DNA of 64,000 nucleotides from Lagopus muta (Eukaryota; Chordata; Aves; Galliformes; Phasianidae): positions 28,520,214 through 28,584,213 of the forward strand of contig NC_064433.1 in assembly GCF_023343835.1 (NCBI RefSeq), written 5' to 3'. Under the pieces are notes generated by a model, which was not told where the DNA came from, did no database searches, and worked only from the letters and a program-made list of their open reading frames with translations. Positions within the stretch are counted from its first letter, which is position 1; every line of letters begins with the position of its first letter. The translations under genes and the position numbers were made by a program. Below are positions 23,986 to 37,678 of this stretch, piece after piece.

Positions 23986-26900
23986 CTAAGAATTTGAACA
24001 TCAACAGTATAAAGCTGTCGGCAAAAAATACAATCTCTGATCAATCTCTGAAGAAAAACAGTCACTTACAGACTAGCTGTGTATTCAAGAGATTTTGGAG
24101 GTACTCAATTTCCCCAAAAACTCTAACATGAGAAAGAAATAAAAACTCTGTGACTTTTATTTCTTTCAAGCACTACATAGGCTTCTTCCAAAAGATGTGA
24201 ATTGAATTTGGAGGATAAAGGTTATAATCCAGTAGTTTCAAAAGACTTGGCATCAGAATCACAGCTGTCTTAAAGGATTTTAAACCATGTGCTCTGAAAT
24301 TTAAGCAAAATTTTATGTGTTTTGCATTATGTGGTGACTAACACAAAATTTCCCTTCTAATTTCATAGTGTAACTGATAGATAGTAGGACAGTAGCATTT
24401 ATGCCAATATACAGCATAGCAAAATCAGCGAAAAGAATACATCTGGCTTCACATTGGGTAACAGATTATTGCATTCATTATTTACTCAGCATAGCCAACT
24501 TTACTCCAACCCATCTCAGGTACCTCCACTACAAAAACCACGTGTGCCAGTTTAGGTACTTCTCAAAGAGCTGTTCAGCTCTCAGATAGTCTGGGCACCT
24601 TCTGCTCATTTCTATTGCTCTCCATTAAGAGCAGTGTTCTTCTCTGAGCCTAGATAGGATCCATCCACTACTGACAGAGCAAGATTTCCCTGGTGAAGAC
24701 CATCACTTTCTTCAATGAGAGAAGAATTATTCTAATATTCATGGAAATCCCTCCTTCAAAAGCATCTATTTCCAACGGTAGAATGACAAGAAAATGTGAT
24801 AGTTTAGATAGTAACTCTATATTATATTGTTGCTGACAAACATTTTCAGAAAAGTGAGAAATAAGAACTGCACAACACAAAATTTTCTGCAGTAAGATCT
24901 CGAAATACTGGAAAATTTAAACACCAGTGAAATACTTGAGTTTTATGATACCACAAGTAAAATCCTGTGAGGCATCTGCTCAAGAGAAATAGACTTTGTA
25001 ACCACCCTCACAAAGACAAAACTCAGGGCAACCAAACTGAAGAGTCAGTACTCTGAAATGTGCCACTGGAGAAATAACAGTAAAGAAGAAGGATTATTTC
25101 TAATGATATCATTAAAAATCAAAGTGTTGTTGACAGCATTAGCTTTTCAGAAATTAATGAGCTAGAACTTACTGTGAGAATTACTGCTTATAAAATGCAA
25201 TCATACTGACGCTATGCCAGAAGCTGTGATGTTTACCAAGAATTAATTTATAAACTCAAAACTCAAAGCAAACCAACTCCAATTATGACCTCTAAAAAGT
25301 GCAAGTAAATATAGGATGCAAAAATCTCATGAGAAAGTATACTTTTATAACTACATGTACAACATGAAAACTAGAAGAACCTATGCTAAAATTACAAATA
25401 TGTAATTAGCATTTGAAGCATTTTCCTCCCTGTGTTTATTTCTAAAAGGTGGTGCTGTGGATTCTGATTTCCATATTCCTGTCCTAACAGCCATTAATTT
25501 TTCACTGGGACAGTGTTCTTTGCCAATTTCAGGCAACAGGATCTGTTGTGAGAGGTTTGTTTTGTTTCCTTGTTTTAATTGCAGATGGATTTACCTGAGC
25601 AGGAGGCTTTGAAAGAGTGGCAGGTGGGAAGCAAGAGCATATCTCAAGATAGCCATCTCTCAGCAAACTCTGCAGATCTGTTCAAAAACGAGCTAGATCT
25701 ATTTCCTTTGAAGATTTCTCTTCTTTCCTAGAGCCAATTCTACTGGGAATGATCAAAGAAGAAAATGCAGAATGAGCCACCCTCAGTCCAGAAAGGACTT
25801 TTCTTTGCAGTGGGCCAAAGTGGCTGGTAAGGGATCCAGGGATCTGCTGTGGCTGTGACATCTCTATTCCTGCTATCACTACCTGCAAAAGCAGGCAGTC
25901 TTGCCATACTAAGTCTCCACAAATATGCTGTTGTGATCACAGACAAGGAAAAAGATCTCCATTATATTGTGTCTTACTGCTGGTGAAGCTAGGAACCATA
26001 GAGAAAGCAGTATGAAGTACTTCTGGGAAGTTTTATTACTTTCTGCATCAAAATGATTAAAAACTGCTACAAATCAAAGATTACAGAGCTGCAAAAAGTC
26101 AGCAACGAGCAGACCCCAGCCTAGAATAAGCAGATACAGTGAGAGAATGTGCCCATACCTCATGGATTTACTCATGAGCTGAAGGGATGGAACAGGTTTA
26201 TCAATATAATATGGTGCAGTGAATGTCTTTTTGTCTTTGTCTTTCACAATGTCGCTCTGCATTTTCTGTATCCACTTCAACATTTGAAACAGTGAGAATA
26301 TATACATGTTCTTTTTATCATGTTATTAAATATGCCTACTGTTGTTTTGACATCTTCATGATTTTCACTGGCTTGCTTCAGTGACTATGGGAATAGTCCA
26401 CTACGTCCAGACTACTAGTGCCACATACTTAGAAATAATTTATCTTTTTGAACCTGTAGGCATTTTGAAATTTCAACTGCCCTGTAGCAAGCTGCTGAGT
26501 GCATTTGTTGAGTCATAGCAGTTTGTGCTATTTCTATTGATTTTATTAACTACAAGGTGAATTCTTCTCTGGTCTAGAAGTGAACATTGTCTTCTACTTT
26601 ATGTACCGTTCCAAAATTGAGAGTGTCTGCATTCAATTTGCTTAAACAGCCATGTAAGGGGTTAAATAGTAGTTATTCCAAGTATGCAGTTATTAAGCTT
26701 TTCTGTGTTATAACTGCTAGCAAAATCTAGATAATGCAAATGTACACTTAACTAGGGGCATATGAAAAAAACCCATTATGTGTATTTGTGAAGATACCCA
26801 GTAAAGTATCCATCTGTAAGGCTTTCTGACATTCTTTAACTCAGAACAGGAAGCCCCCATTGATTTTATTTATAAAGTGTACATTCAATAAGACATTGAA

Positions 26901-29382
26901 AGTAATTCATATTCTAAAATACAAACAAAAAATCAATAAGCATGAAATCTAGTAATAAATGTGGAATTAAGATGTTTTGAAAAAAAATCCTTCAGTTATG
27001 GATGCTAATGCTTCAGGCCATTAAGCATCAAAAATTAATTTTCTGGAATGGATGTATTAAAATTACCACTCATTAGAAGCTGATGACTGCCAGATGTTAA
27101 TAAGATATTCCTAAATTATTATCATTAGGTATAATAATGACTAAGCTCATGAAGTGTTTCTTGTTTATGGGCCTTTAAACCACAGCATGTGGACCAACGT
27201 CTGGATACATGTTTTTAAATGAAAATGCATTATATAAAAGTCTGTTCTCTACGAGATAATGAGAAGGAAAAATAACATTTCAGACTATAATAGTCTAAGA
27301 GTTTTTTGAGGTCAGTCTTCCACTCTCAGGTAGATACATTTCTTGGTGAAGCCTACATCCATTATTTACTTAATTGGTTCCTGTACACTAGATAAACTGA
27401 CAAAGAGATCAACCTTTGTTGTCATTCGGATAAATGGCACACATTTTTATATTTATTTTTGCTCTATTATCTATTTTAAATAGGATCCAGGACAGCAGAA
27501 AATCTGATCCTTCCTAAAGGTATTTATGGCAGGTGCTGACTATGATGACTGATGATATTGCAGACTCAAGCTGGGAGGATTGTTTCTGGAGGATGCCAGC
27601 AGCAGAGGTATGGAAGAATTGCTTTTCTCTCTAAAATACTTATTTTCTAAATATTGTGATATTTCAATGTATCTCCAGCCTTCTGTTGTTTGCTACATCA
27701 TGTCACAATCTGTGCTGCTGAATAACTTTAAAAGCTAGAAAGGAATTCCTAAGCTCTCATTTAATTCACAGTGAGTGCTGTACTCCGCAGTAATAAGAAG
27801 GGGTAGGAACACCCTGAACTAGATTTCTATCCAGTAATGAGTGTTAGGGGAGTTCATGTGTCAAATCTTGGTGTATCTGAAATTACACTGAACTCTGTAG
27901 AGCAGGCTTTCATTTCAGGTTGATTAAATCCAGTCAAGAGACTTGTGATCCTGGTTGAAATCTCACAGAGCCTGACCTACGGGGCTGTGGAAGCTTTTGC
28001 CCTTCCAGGCAGAGCTGAGATTTGCTGAGTAATTCTGTAGGCAAAGGAGCCTACAAAGTAAGAAAGTCTGCACCTGCAGCAGGAGGAGAAACAAGTGCCA
28101 GGTTGTTTCCTCACTGATCTACTATCCCTCAGATGTGTGCACCAGAGCCAACTCTGCGCATCCACAAGGACACTGACTTCAGGAAATAACTTTCACCTAC
28201 TCAAGACCTTTTTATCATAGCAGTTCAGTGCCTTTGAGCTGTGCTTGGAGATCTCATGAACCATACCTAAGAAAAGTGATGATTTAGCAGCTACATATTG
28301 TTATGGTAAGAATTAAAGCATGTATGGAAAGTCAATTTTCTCTACCACTTCGGTTGTTTGCAGTGTTTTAAGATATCTAAAAGTAAGTTTTGAGCTGGAA
28401 GAATTTCTTAAATAACATTAATTTTACCACCATATTTTCTGTTTACCCCAATCCTGCCATGTAAAATTTTTTTTTATTCTTTCTTTGGATGAAGTAGAGC
28501 TAGCTGAGCTTAGCACATATACTAAAGACCTGAACAACAAGATTGACTCGTTTAAATCCAGTTCTCAAAGTGTAAAATTCCCAACAGTTTGAAAGCATAA
28601 CTTTCATAACTCTTCCTCCAGAGAAACCTGGGAAAGTAGCAGCAAAATGTGGAGACAGTTCCCTATGGTTGTTCCTTTTCACAGCATGTTTGTATTTATT
28701 CATTGCCAGCCAGGTCCTGGAGTCTCTCTGGAAAGATGAGCAGGGCCCAAGTGCCCCACATGTTACTCAAGTAATGACAGACAAGGGGAATAAGTGAATC
28801 TTCTTATCTCTTAGTTAATGAATGCATTCCAAATCTGTCATGAAGGTGTGTTTTTTGGGTTTTTTTTTTTCGTTTAAGTGCTTTGTGGAGTTGCAAATCC
28901 CAGCTTCAGCTCCATGTGTGACGCAACAGGGTACTGACAGGGCCAACATTGTCATCAGGATTTCAGTCCCCTCCGTCCTTTCTCTAAATATTTTTCTCTA
29001 CTGTCATTCCCTGCTACCTAATTGAATGTACAGAATTGAATTAGTGGTCCAGACAACTGATGGATGTGAAAATAACCTTCCAGCTAAGCCAGAAGCTGAC
29101 AGGAGGAAAAGTTCTTGTGAAAAGACAGTGCTTTCCTCGGCCAAAAGTGCCTCCTTCCTTCTAACTAGGCAAGCATGTCCTTTGCACCTCAGGGTCCCAT
29201 TACCTAAGAGCCAGCTTTCACTGCTGTGACGCTTCAGGGACCCAGGCGTTTGAACAAGGCCTCTATGAGGCTCATTAGCTTGTGGGATGATGTCAGCAGC
29301 CTTCTGTTTATGCCTACTGACATATATTAGACACCTACTGGCTGAAGTAACAGCTGAGCAATGTTTTTTTGAAGATATCAGT

Positions 29383-29534
29383 GGCGCCTAACTAGTGGGA
29401 TCAGGCTCCTACATACCTTTGAGGTGCACAGCCAAGGAGATTAAGTGGCTTGCCCAGAGTCACAAAGGAAATCTATGGCAGAGCCAGGAACTGAAACCAA
29501 CTTTCTGACTTAACCACAAGATTACCATTCTTCC
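29383..29534 (+). mobile_element. Ancient MIR/CORE-SINE-like fragment
   Basis: The segment TTAAGTGGCTTGCCCAGAGTCACA followed by TGGCAGAGCCAGGAACTGAA and a later CTTAACCAC reproduces the order of words in the MIR core and 3' half. It is diverged. The preceding GCGCCTAACTAGTGG could belong to the same ancient amniote repeat. The family assignment is from memory of the core motif. Confidence 0.6.
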
Positions 29535-32500
29535 ATGTATAAAATTATTAATTCTGATGCTTGTCAGGAAGCCTGGGGCACAGGATGGGTACTTATTAAT
29601 TGGAGCCAGACACATAAACATTCACATTGATTTAGGTATTCATTTATTTAAAACTAGATGAAAGAACAATCTGGTATCTCATTTGGGATCTTACTTTAGT
29701 CATTCTCCTCCTGGTTTACATAGAGTTGAGGATGCGCTGGAAGCTGACCAGATTTTCCCCGTATATGGAACCCTTGCTTATGGGCCTATACATGCAGTAG
29801 GACTCATTACAAGTTGGGAAGGTTGGTTTCGCCATATATCATCCCAGTCCATCTTTCAGATATAGACAGTGTTGTCACACATTCCTGGCTGGAGTTTGTT
29901 TCTTCATTAAGCCAATGTGCCAACAGAGTATTTCTGCTAGTCTGCGTTCAGCTCAATTGCTTCTAATTCTGTGGTTTTTTCATTATTCTTTGTTCCCTTG
30001 AGAAACAGAAAAAGAAAATATCCAGGGAAGATGGAGGACACGGCACTGCCAAGGTTTAGATACTGAACTGGGATGCCTGTGTTAGGAAACGAGTCTCCCT
30101 ATCCTTGATGCAGTCAGAGGAAGAGGGTAACTTTTGGGGGTGACTCAAGGAGGAGCCTAGTTTGCAGGCTCTGACTTGCCCTCTGGGGGAGACAGCCTGT
30201 CTGCTCTGACTATCAGGAGAGCCCAGGGCGGCAAGGCTGGCAAATGTAGGCACTGAGGCATTTAAATTAGTGTGCTTTTAATACATTCCTTACACCTTGC
30301 ACACCTCCTGTTTATGCTTGTGGTACTGGAGAGAGGATCATGGAAACACTGGATGTTGTATTCTGAGCTGATGTGTTGCTAGAGGACAAATAATGTGAAT
30401 AACCACAGGTACATTCCAGTTCTGGTTTCAAGAACAAGAGGATTGTTGAGACTTTTGTGGCACCTAATCAGAGCCTTCCCAATCAAATCCCAACAAGGAA
30501 ACCCACTGACACCTTGGGCAGAGTAAGGTAGTGGTGCTGGGAATGCTGCTGAGGAAAGTGAACTCCAGGAGTGGAGAGATCAGAAATGAATTTACAGCTT
30601 AGGCTACATGGACTGTAAAGCTATGTACATTATGTATGCCCCATCTACTTTGTAGCTGTGCTTAACCACATGGAGAACATCAGAAGTTTTGTTGGTCACC
30701 ATGTAATATATGTCACTGACCTTAGAATATCCTAGGGCAAAATATTTTGGGGTTAGGTTATATTTTGGCCAGATGATAAATCAGGTACGTAGGTCTTGTA
30801 AACCAGGTTGATGTATCTTAACTCATATACTTGGTAGCCAGCTTTGTATCTGGTTATTTCTGATGAGCATTTTACAGTACTACGTGAGCACTGCACCATG
30901 TGCAGTATATTTCACTCTGCAACGGTTTGGTGATGTATGGAATTAATATTATGAATCTTCATAGCTTTGGGCCTGTAAGTCCTAAATGTAAACAAGTAAA
31001 AGCACACAAGTTATTGTTAAGTGTTATAGATTATTTATTGTTGCTCCTCCTGAAAATGAAATGTCTTCTATATATGTACTCATACAGTATCTCTTCCATC
31101 TGCAACTTGCCAAAAAAAAAAAACCCAACCAGTTTGCAGTTCAGCATTTGGATTATTTGAATAACACAGTGTGCCTTAGCATGACAAACACAAGCATGAT
31201 ATAAGTAACATCTAGATACAGCGACAATAGCAGCAAATAGCAACCAAGGAAGATGTATGTAGTCAGCTTTCCCATTCAGAGTCAGTGTCAGCCTTCCTTT
31301 TCTGTACATTTTACTCATGCTGGAGTTTACATTACATGTAGTCACAGTCAAGACGCAATGCTGCTGGTCTCAATGGAACTTACTGTGTCCTTGGCCCTTT
31401 TGAAATTTAGGTTATTTACACAGCATCCATATTTTGACTTCTGTTCTAGGCATATCTTCACCCACCTATTTTGTGGTACTATCTACACCCATATTTTCAA
31501 ATGGAAAAAAACTGTATCTACATACCCAGTCTTAATTTTGAGTATGTTGAGATATATTCAGGTGCTTGCTCTGCAGGTGTTTCAAAGACATTGGGTTTTT
31601 TTCAACCATTATTTTTTCCTAGTTTCTCAGTGTTAATCCTGCACCTAGGTGCTATGTCTGGATTAGCTATTTTTTGGCAGGGTGTGCTATATGGGTCCTT
31701 GTTCACTAAGGCAGCATCCTTATGGCTTTTGTTTTTGGAGAACTTTCCAAGTCAAGTCTTTGAAAAGGGGGGCATTGAGAGGATTTGGACTAGGGAACAG
31801 TTTTGAAGGTGTTAGGAAACTTAGAGGCTAGTTTAGGGAATGAGAAGTCTGTGAGAAGTGGAGTGGAGAGAAGCATTATAGGCTGTGGTCATGATTTAGC
31901 AGTTTAGCAGTAACACTGTGAGACAAGAAAAAGATGAAGTACCAGAGAAGTGAGAAATGGGCATCAGAGAAGGATACACGTAACATCAGAACAAATCTGT
32001 AGAATAAGTGGTGAGCTTTCTTGCTTTTTTGTTTTTTTTTTTTTTTTTTCCAAAGGAATGTAAACAGACAATAAATTGTTATGGGTTTTGCCCACAGAAT
32101 CCATGCAGCTTTGATTGTTGGTACTTGTTTTATTTTGTTTAATTTGTTGTTGGAAATGTTTGGGGTTGGTTTGTTTTTGCCAGATAACTACCGTAAGCCC
32201 CAGAGAATGGGTATGACAATGCGAGAGGCGGTTTTGGGTTATTGCAGGCAAAATCCCAGGATTGCTGAGGAACTCCTGGAGGCACCAAACAGGTCAAGAC
32301 AGGCTGACCTCTCCTCTTGGCTTCAGGGTAGCTGCCCACAGAGGTGTCACAGCAGACTCTGGCATTGTGGATAGACTAAGAAAACTTACGGTTTTTTCCA
32401 CATGGATTTCTATGAGCTTGAGGCAAAACAAAAAACTTAGCCAGCTGTGGCTACTGCAAGAGGATAATTTAAGGCTTCCGATGAGGAGGAGAGCAGAAGA

Positions 32501-33970
32501 AGGAAAGCAGAGGGCTCTGTAGCAGCTTTGGCCCCAAACTTTTCCTTACTCCAAAGGAATCATTCGGGTTGTTACTGGCACAGGTTTGTTCAGCTTCCAG
32601 AAACACGCTAGAGCAAGTGCATGATTTCTTTATGTAATTAAGCTGTATGGATACTCTAAGAGCATCATGGTATCGTAACATGATTGCCAAATGAGTGCCA
32701 AATAGAAGCAGCTGAAGACTGGTCAGTTATTTGTGATGTGCCAGCGGCTTCAGAAAATGCCTGGTTAATCATTTATCAGAAGGCTGGGCTAGGCTTTCAC
32801 TCCGATACCATGACTGACAGCATACTACCAAGTCCATCCTGTGTGCAGAGTAATCCACTCTACCAGGTACAGCTGGATGCCTTCATGTATTCCCCATAGA
32901 CCATATTTGCTTGGCTAATTGCAAAATATTTTTGCATGAGAATCAAACAAAAGGCAGACCAGTGGGAAACTGTTCTATTCTATTTTAATAATGCTGGATA
33001 ATTGATGATTGTGAAGAGTAGGGTGGTCTTTTCTAAGAGACATTCAGAGTAGGACTGTGAATAAATACCCACAGAGAACTCGATTAGAAAACTATGAGAA
33101 GAATTTTGCTACACTGTAGTTAAAAGCTATACCCTTCTGGAAGTGCCAATTTCTTAAATTTCTTTTTACAAGATGGGGAACTGAGTGCTTTGGATAATAT
33201 ATTGAAATACAAGACAAGTGCAGAAAAAAACCCTCCAGGATGAGCACAAGGTCATATTTCTGCCACCCCTTACTCTGAGTGCTTCCTGTTACTTACTGGA
33301 TGTGTGCAGGCAAACATGACAAAAAGGGGAAGGAAGCACATGTGAGGCTCACAGTTGCTGTCCTGCTACAGGTCTCCCTTCTCTCCCAGAAAAGAAACAA
33401 TGGTGTGTTAGGATTATGTTTTTCTAATCAGTTGTTGACGTAAAACTTGATTATTTTCCTTCTTCTGGTGCCTAAGGACAAGACAAAGATTTGCAACACA
33501 TGAAGCAGACAGCAAAAAGCAGGCAGTGACTAAAAAAAAAGAAAGCTCTAAGATTAAAGATAGAGGAAAAATTAGACCACCTAAGAAAGGTGCTTAGATC
33601 TCCAGCTCTGAGATTCCTGCCTTCAAACACTGATTCATGTCAAGCTTTACAGTTCAAGTAGGAATACAGGGTAGGTATAGAGGTGCACCTGAATCCCCAG
33701 AGCATTTTGGCCCTCGAGTACCTGCATTAGGGCTACCTTCAACTCCTCTGTCTACAGAGCAGGAAGACCTTCATGTCCATCCCTGGAGTGATGGTCTGTT
33801 ATTGTGGGTGTAGAAGTGCTGAGGCTGTCTCCATGCTGGTGGTACCAGCTTGTTCCTCAGATGGACTCTGAGCTGTAGTCTCCTTTAGAAGATGCAGCTG
33901 GATAATTCCTGTCTCCCAAGGGAATGGTTTTACTATCAGCTGGTACAACATCCCAAAAGGAGGCCAGGAA

Positions 33971-34105
33971 AATCATAGAGTCACCAAGGTTGGAAAAGAC
34001 CTCTAAAACCATCCAGTCCAACCATCCACCTATCACCAATATTTCCCACTGAATCATGTTCATTGTATAACATCTAAATATTGGATATGTCCTAGTCCTC
34101 CTTAC
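33971..34105 (-). mobile_element. CR1 3'-end fragment, antisense
   Basis: AATCATAGAGTCACCAAGGTTGGAAAAGACCTCTAAAACCATCCAGTCCAACC is the reverse complement of a CR1 3' end, and the following CCTATCACCAATATTTCCCACTGAATCATG fits one of the common avian CR1 subfamilies. It is truncated after about 135 bp. Confidence 0.88.
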
Positions 34106-36466
34106 AAATGAAGGCCCTTCCTGACAGGAACACAGGTGTTGTGGGATGGAAAGAGAAAGTGAAGTGTAGCCCAGTAGCTAAAGACTCAGCTGGGGGAAGC
34201 TCTCCAGCTGAGGTGCAGGCAGTGGGCTTCTCTTACTGGAATCTCCTTCTTCCATTGCCGAGAAGTGGGCAGGCTGGCAGTGGATGTGGTTTCATAGTTC
34301 TTTTCTGCAGAAGTTATCTATGAAGGAAAGTGGCAGCAAGAGCCCACTTCTCCTCTATTTACTGCTTTATCAGGTTGCTCCTCAAGAGAGTCCTGTGCCC
34401 TCCTCCACACCCAGCCAAGCCCAGATCATTGAGCAGAGAACACCAGCAGAGCTGCACAATCCCTCTTGGGAAGGGGATTTGCCTGGATTGGGACTGATAG
34501 CGAAGCCAGACCAGGACTTCGGTAAGTCTCTTACAAAGAGTGGGGTTGTAAGGGGTGGCTTTGAGTGTGCAATCCTTCCTACCTCTGAGGAACAACTAAA
34601 TTGTCCTGGCATGACCTCAGAACAGTTTCTGATTTCTTCTCGTGTCATTGTCACTGTTGATACAGTCCAAAAGATTTTAGGATGCAAATTTTATCAGAAC
34701 AAAGTCCAACATTTGAGGTGAACTCCACATGAGTGTCTGGAGTTTCAAACTGATGGCTCTCACAGCTGTGTGATATGCTTGACTAATTCCCTGGGTAATG
34801 CTAGGAGCTGGTAGGAAGAGAGCTTAAAGAAAAACTAGTGAAGTATAATAAAATGTATCAGTGAATTGTATTTAACACTCTGCATTATTTACTACTGAAA
34901 GATGGTTGTCTGCATGAAAAGATAGCAGATAGTGCACGAGGCCTGTAAAGAGATCTGTTTCTCCCAGCAGTGCATTGAGTGGCTAAAATAAAAAGAAAAA
35001 AGTAATGCAGTGGATGTGATTGAAACAGCAGCAATCTAACAACTCCCTCTTCTGGGATCCAACTAACCTGGAAATAGAAATACTCTGAAGTAATCACTTT
35101 ATTTAATCTGCACCTGGGGACACGTTCAGCTTCAGCTTTGCCTCTGATGCCTTTTGAACTTGGGGGTCACTATTTTTCTCCTTAAACATTCAAGGAAGAC
35201 TCCTACTAAAATTTATACCAATAACAGAACAATGCATATGAGGTATTATTATTATGTGGCTCAGGAATGTTAGTAACTGACTCTTCATTATTTGTCTTGA
35301 TAGGCTTAGGCCCAGAGGCATTACTGCAGTGTAGTTTATTTGGGTAAATGGACTCCTTCAGACATATTTATGAAGACTATCCTTTGTAATAGAATTTAAA
35401 GTGTTTTCAGCATAGGTTTAGTTTCCAGTTGGCTACGTGAAAAATGTGATATCCCATAATTTTTTCTAAGCCATTATTCACTTTCATTTTTGCGTTTTCA
35501 GGATCCATGTGTAATATGACACTTGCTACTGTGATTTATGGCTTTAGGTGAACAATATGCTGCATGTGCTGTTAATCATACTGGATAGAATCCAGAGACA
35601 TTAAAATGCTCATCTTCCCTCCTTCGTGCTAATGAGCTTTGATTTCTACCCTGTCAGCAGGATTTATTTATTAGAGCATCATGTTTGTGATTCTACACAG
35701 TAGCTCAAGTGTCAGTGATGTCCTCCTGGCACCCTTTATTCCCTCCTTAATGCTGTTTGGACACAAAAGGAAAGTTGTGTGCTGGCTTGGCTTAGGAGGC
35801 ACTGCCTGAATGTATGCTTTGGGAGCTAAGATCATAATGGGAATAAATACAGGAATTGGGGAACAGATATTAAAAAAAGAAACTGGGCAAATTTGGGAAA
35901 TACATCTTATAATAATACTCTGGATATTAAGTATTTTGCCTGGAGTAGGTGGAGTCATTTTTTTTCTACAGGATTGAGCAAAGGTGAGAAATTTAGAGCT
36001 CCTGATATCTAATAACAGCTCTAGAAGAAAGAATTTTCTTGGTTTTTTTTGGCAGCTGTCAATTAACCCCCCTACTTAGGTTTCCCATTTCCCAAATAAA
36101 GCTAAATGCATCTTTTAACTGAATAAGAATAGATTAATTGGTAATAATTCGCAGAAGAAAAGTACTACATAAATTTAAGTAGTCTGGATTAAGAAGTCTG
36201 GATTTTCTTGTTGGCTATCTGTAGAATTGAGTAGCTTTGATTTTTCTTTCTGATCAATTCATCCATTACCTCACAAAACTCTATCTAACAATTGATAGCA
36301 CATTTGCATCAAATAACAAAACAAGTAAATACAATCTTTGAAAAGAATCGAAAGCTTTACATTAATATGCTAATAACATTGGTTAACTTTTGTATGACAA
36401 GATAATAAGCAGACAGGAATGTCGAAAATGTAACAAATTATAATTCAGCTGTGAAGTGTTTTGTAT
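34106..36466. other. Intergenic DNA left of the composite retroviral element
   Basis: No gene or certain repeat. The open frame at 34284-34721 has no recognisable domain, splice context or codon signature and overlaps equally long frames on the other strand, so I do not call it. Confidence 0.6.
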
Positions 36467-36471
36467 GATAG
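36467..36471. repeat. Left target-site duplication GATAG
   Basis: GATAG directly precedes the TG that opens the 5' LTR and is repeated exactly at 47781-47785 after the CA that closes the 3' LTR. A 5-bp duplication is what ERV-L-type integration makes. Confidence 0.75.
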
Positions 36472-36797
36472 TGTGTGGGAACTGCTGAGTCACGGCCTGA
36501 ACCTCTGATTGATCACCTGAGTCGAGCCATGAGTCAGCCAGAGGAGCACAGCTGAAGGCAATTCACCTGTGCTGCTGGCAGGGGGTGGAGCCAGTCTCCA
36601 CCTGTCCTAGACCTATTGAAGAGCTGGCTACCAGTGGGGAAGGATCTCGTCTGGAGATTGCCTCTGCTGGTGTTTTGTGAGTGAGCCCAGGATAGGGGTA
36701 AGCTTTCTATTTATTCTCTTTTGTTATCGTTATCTGCTTTGCCTAACTCCCTTGTTTATTTTGTGATTATAACATCCTAATATTCTTTGATTATACA
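36472..36797 (+). repeat. 5' LTR of the ERV-L-like element
   Basis: A 326-bp TG...CA sequence from TGTGTGGGAACTGCTGAG to CTTTGATTATACA. It aligns end to end with the 3' LTR at 47457-47780 with small indels. No AATAAA is seen, so the R/U5 boundary is not assigned. Confidence 0.88.
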
Positions 36798-36799
36798 CT

Positions 36800-36817
36800 T
36801 GGTGAGCCAGGCAGGCC
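36800..36817 (+). promoter_or_regulatory. Putative primer-binding site
   Basis: TGGTGAGCCAGGCAGGCC starts two bases after the 5' LTR, the place where a tRNA 3'-end complement is expected, and opens with the usual TGG. I cannot assign the priming tRNA with confidence. Confidence 0.5.
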
Positions 36818-36838
36818 AAATATACTAAAATTTACATC

Positions 36839-36943
36839 ATGTCTTTTCTTTGGAATTTCTATAAATGGGTCAAGGGGGAGAACAATACTCCTCTAGAGAA
36901 AACGTTTCCAGGGCAGATCCCAGTGGACAAAGAGACTCTATGA
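36839..36943 (+). pseudogene. gag-like N-terminal remnant of the ERV-L-like element
   Basis: The first ATG after the primer-binding site opens 34 codons (MSFLWNFYKWVKGENN...) and then meets TGA. Its position fits the start of gag. From about 36915 the DNA instead aligns with the integrase C-terminal region of the right-hand pol segment (46520 onward), so gag, protease, RT and most of integrase are missing and only the leader end is original. Confidence 0.45.
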
Positions 36944-37678
36944 AACCCAGCGGGATCTGAATGAAAGGCTAGAGACAGCAGACTGTGAAAATGCTGCAGA
37001 TGACACGGGCCTCCCTGCTTAGGATCCAAATTATGGGCACTGATAATTGGGTAAGACCTTATATAGGCAATGAAAATGACCTTCTGCCCTCTGCCCCTGA
37101 GAATCTAGAACCAAGTACCTATGGAACAAAATGGCTTTGGAGGGTGCAGGTAGGACAGAAGTGGCGTGGCCTCCTTGCACCTTGGGGGAGATTATTGGAG
37201 CTGGGAGGCTCAGTAGGCGCTCCAGTAACTGGTACATGGCCTACGGATATTGTGGTCAATACTCCAGGTTTTGTTACTAAGGGGACCCAAATCCTGACTC
37301 CTGGTCCCCTGAAACATCTGTACTACTCCCCATGAGTCTTTGAGTCCCTAGAATTACTGGAAGGAGCAAAATGCCATTGAAGCGTTCCAGTATTGCTGTG
37401 AGATCAAGCACAACACCTGGTGATGGCCAATGTGGGGCTGACGGAACACAAGATGGACCTGCAACAAACAACTGCATGCCTCCAGCAACACCACCGAGCA
37501 TCGGCCCACGAGAGAACATGAACTTCAACCACAAACCCATCATTAATGGTCTTAGGCTGTGTCAACCTGCATCACGATGGGCTGTTGTATAAATGTCACG
37601 GTGCATTGGATCCCTGCACTAGGGAAGGCTCAGCCTCCAGCTGACTCAGTCGTTGCTTTGTGCTGTGAAGGGGTGCAG
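36925..37678 (+). pseudogene. Second-copy integrase C-terminal end and 3' region
   Basis: Aligns with 46545-47456 (shared words GATCCAAATTATGGGCACTGAT, CACCTTGGGGGAGATT, CATGGCCTAC, GTGAAACATCTGTA-type ending), but is visibly more diverged than the outer LTRs are from each other. About 170 bp present on the right (46910-47085) is missing. One frame is open from 36985 to 37335. It ends in a purine-rich GTGAAGGGGTGCAG just before the divergent LTR, in the place of a polypurine tract. This is a decayed piece of a related but different subfamily. Confidence 0.7.

Larger units (their letters stand above)
19626..33970. other. Intergenic DNA downstream of CNTN1
   Basis: No gene is supported here. 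Identified items are a CR1 tail scrap (20104-20160), an antisense CR1 piece (21259-21530), a polypyrimidine tract (23837-23985) and a MIR-like SINE core (29383-29534). The open frames present are short, unconserved in appearance and without splice or motif support. 26900-27320 is unusually rich in TAAT/ATTA motifs and could be a regulatory element (see findings). I see nothing definite in the rest. Confidence 0.7.

Noticed and set aside
23702..24131. Lys/Glu/Arg-rich and Ser/Phe-rich frames on opposite strands
   Set aside because: Both are translations of the polypyrimidine tract; low complexity, no domain.
34284..34721. 145-codon open frame with an overlapping 101-codon minus-strand frame
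   Set aside because: No recognisable domain, no splice context, and the opposite strand is equally open. Intergenic chance frame.
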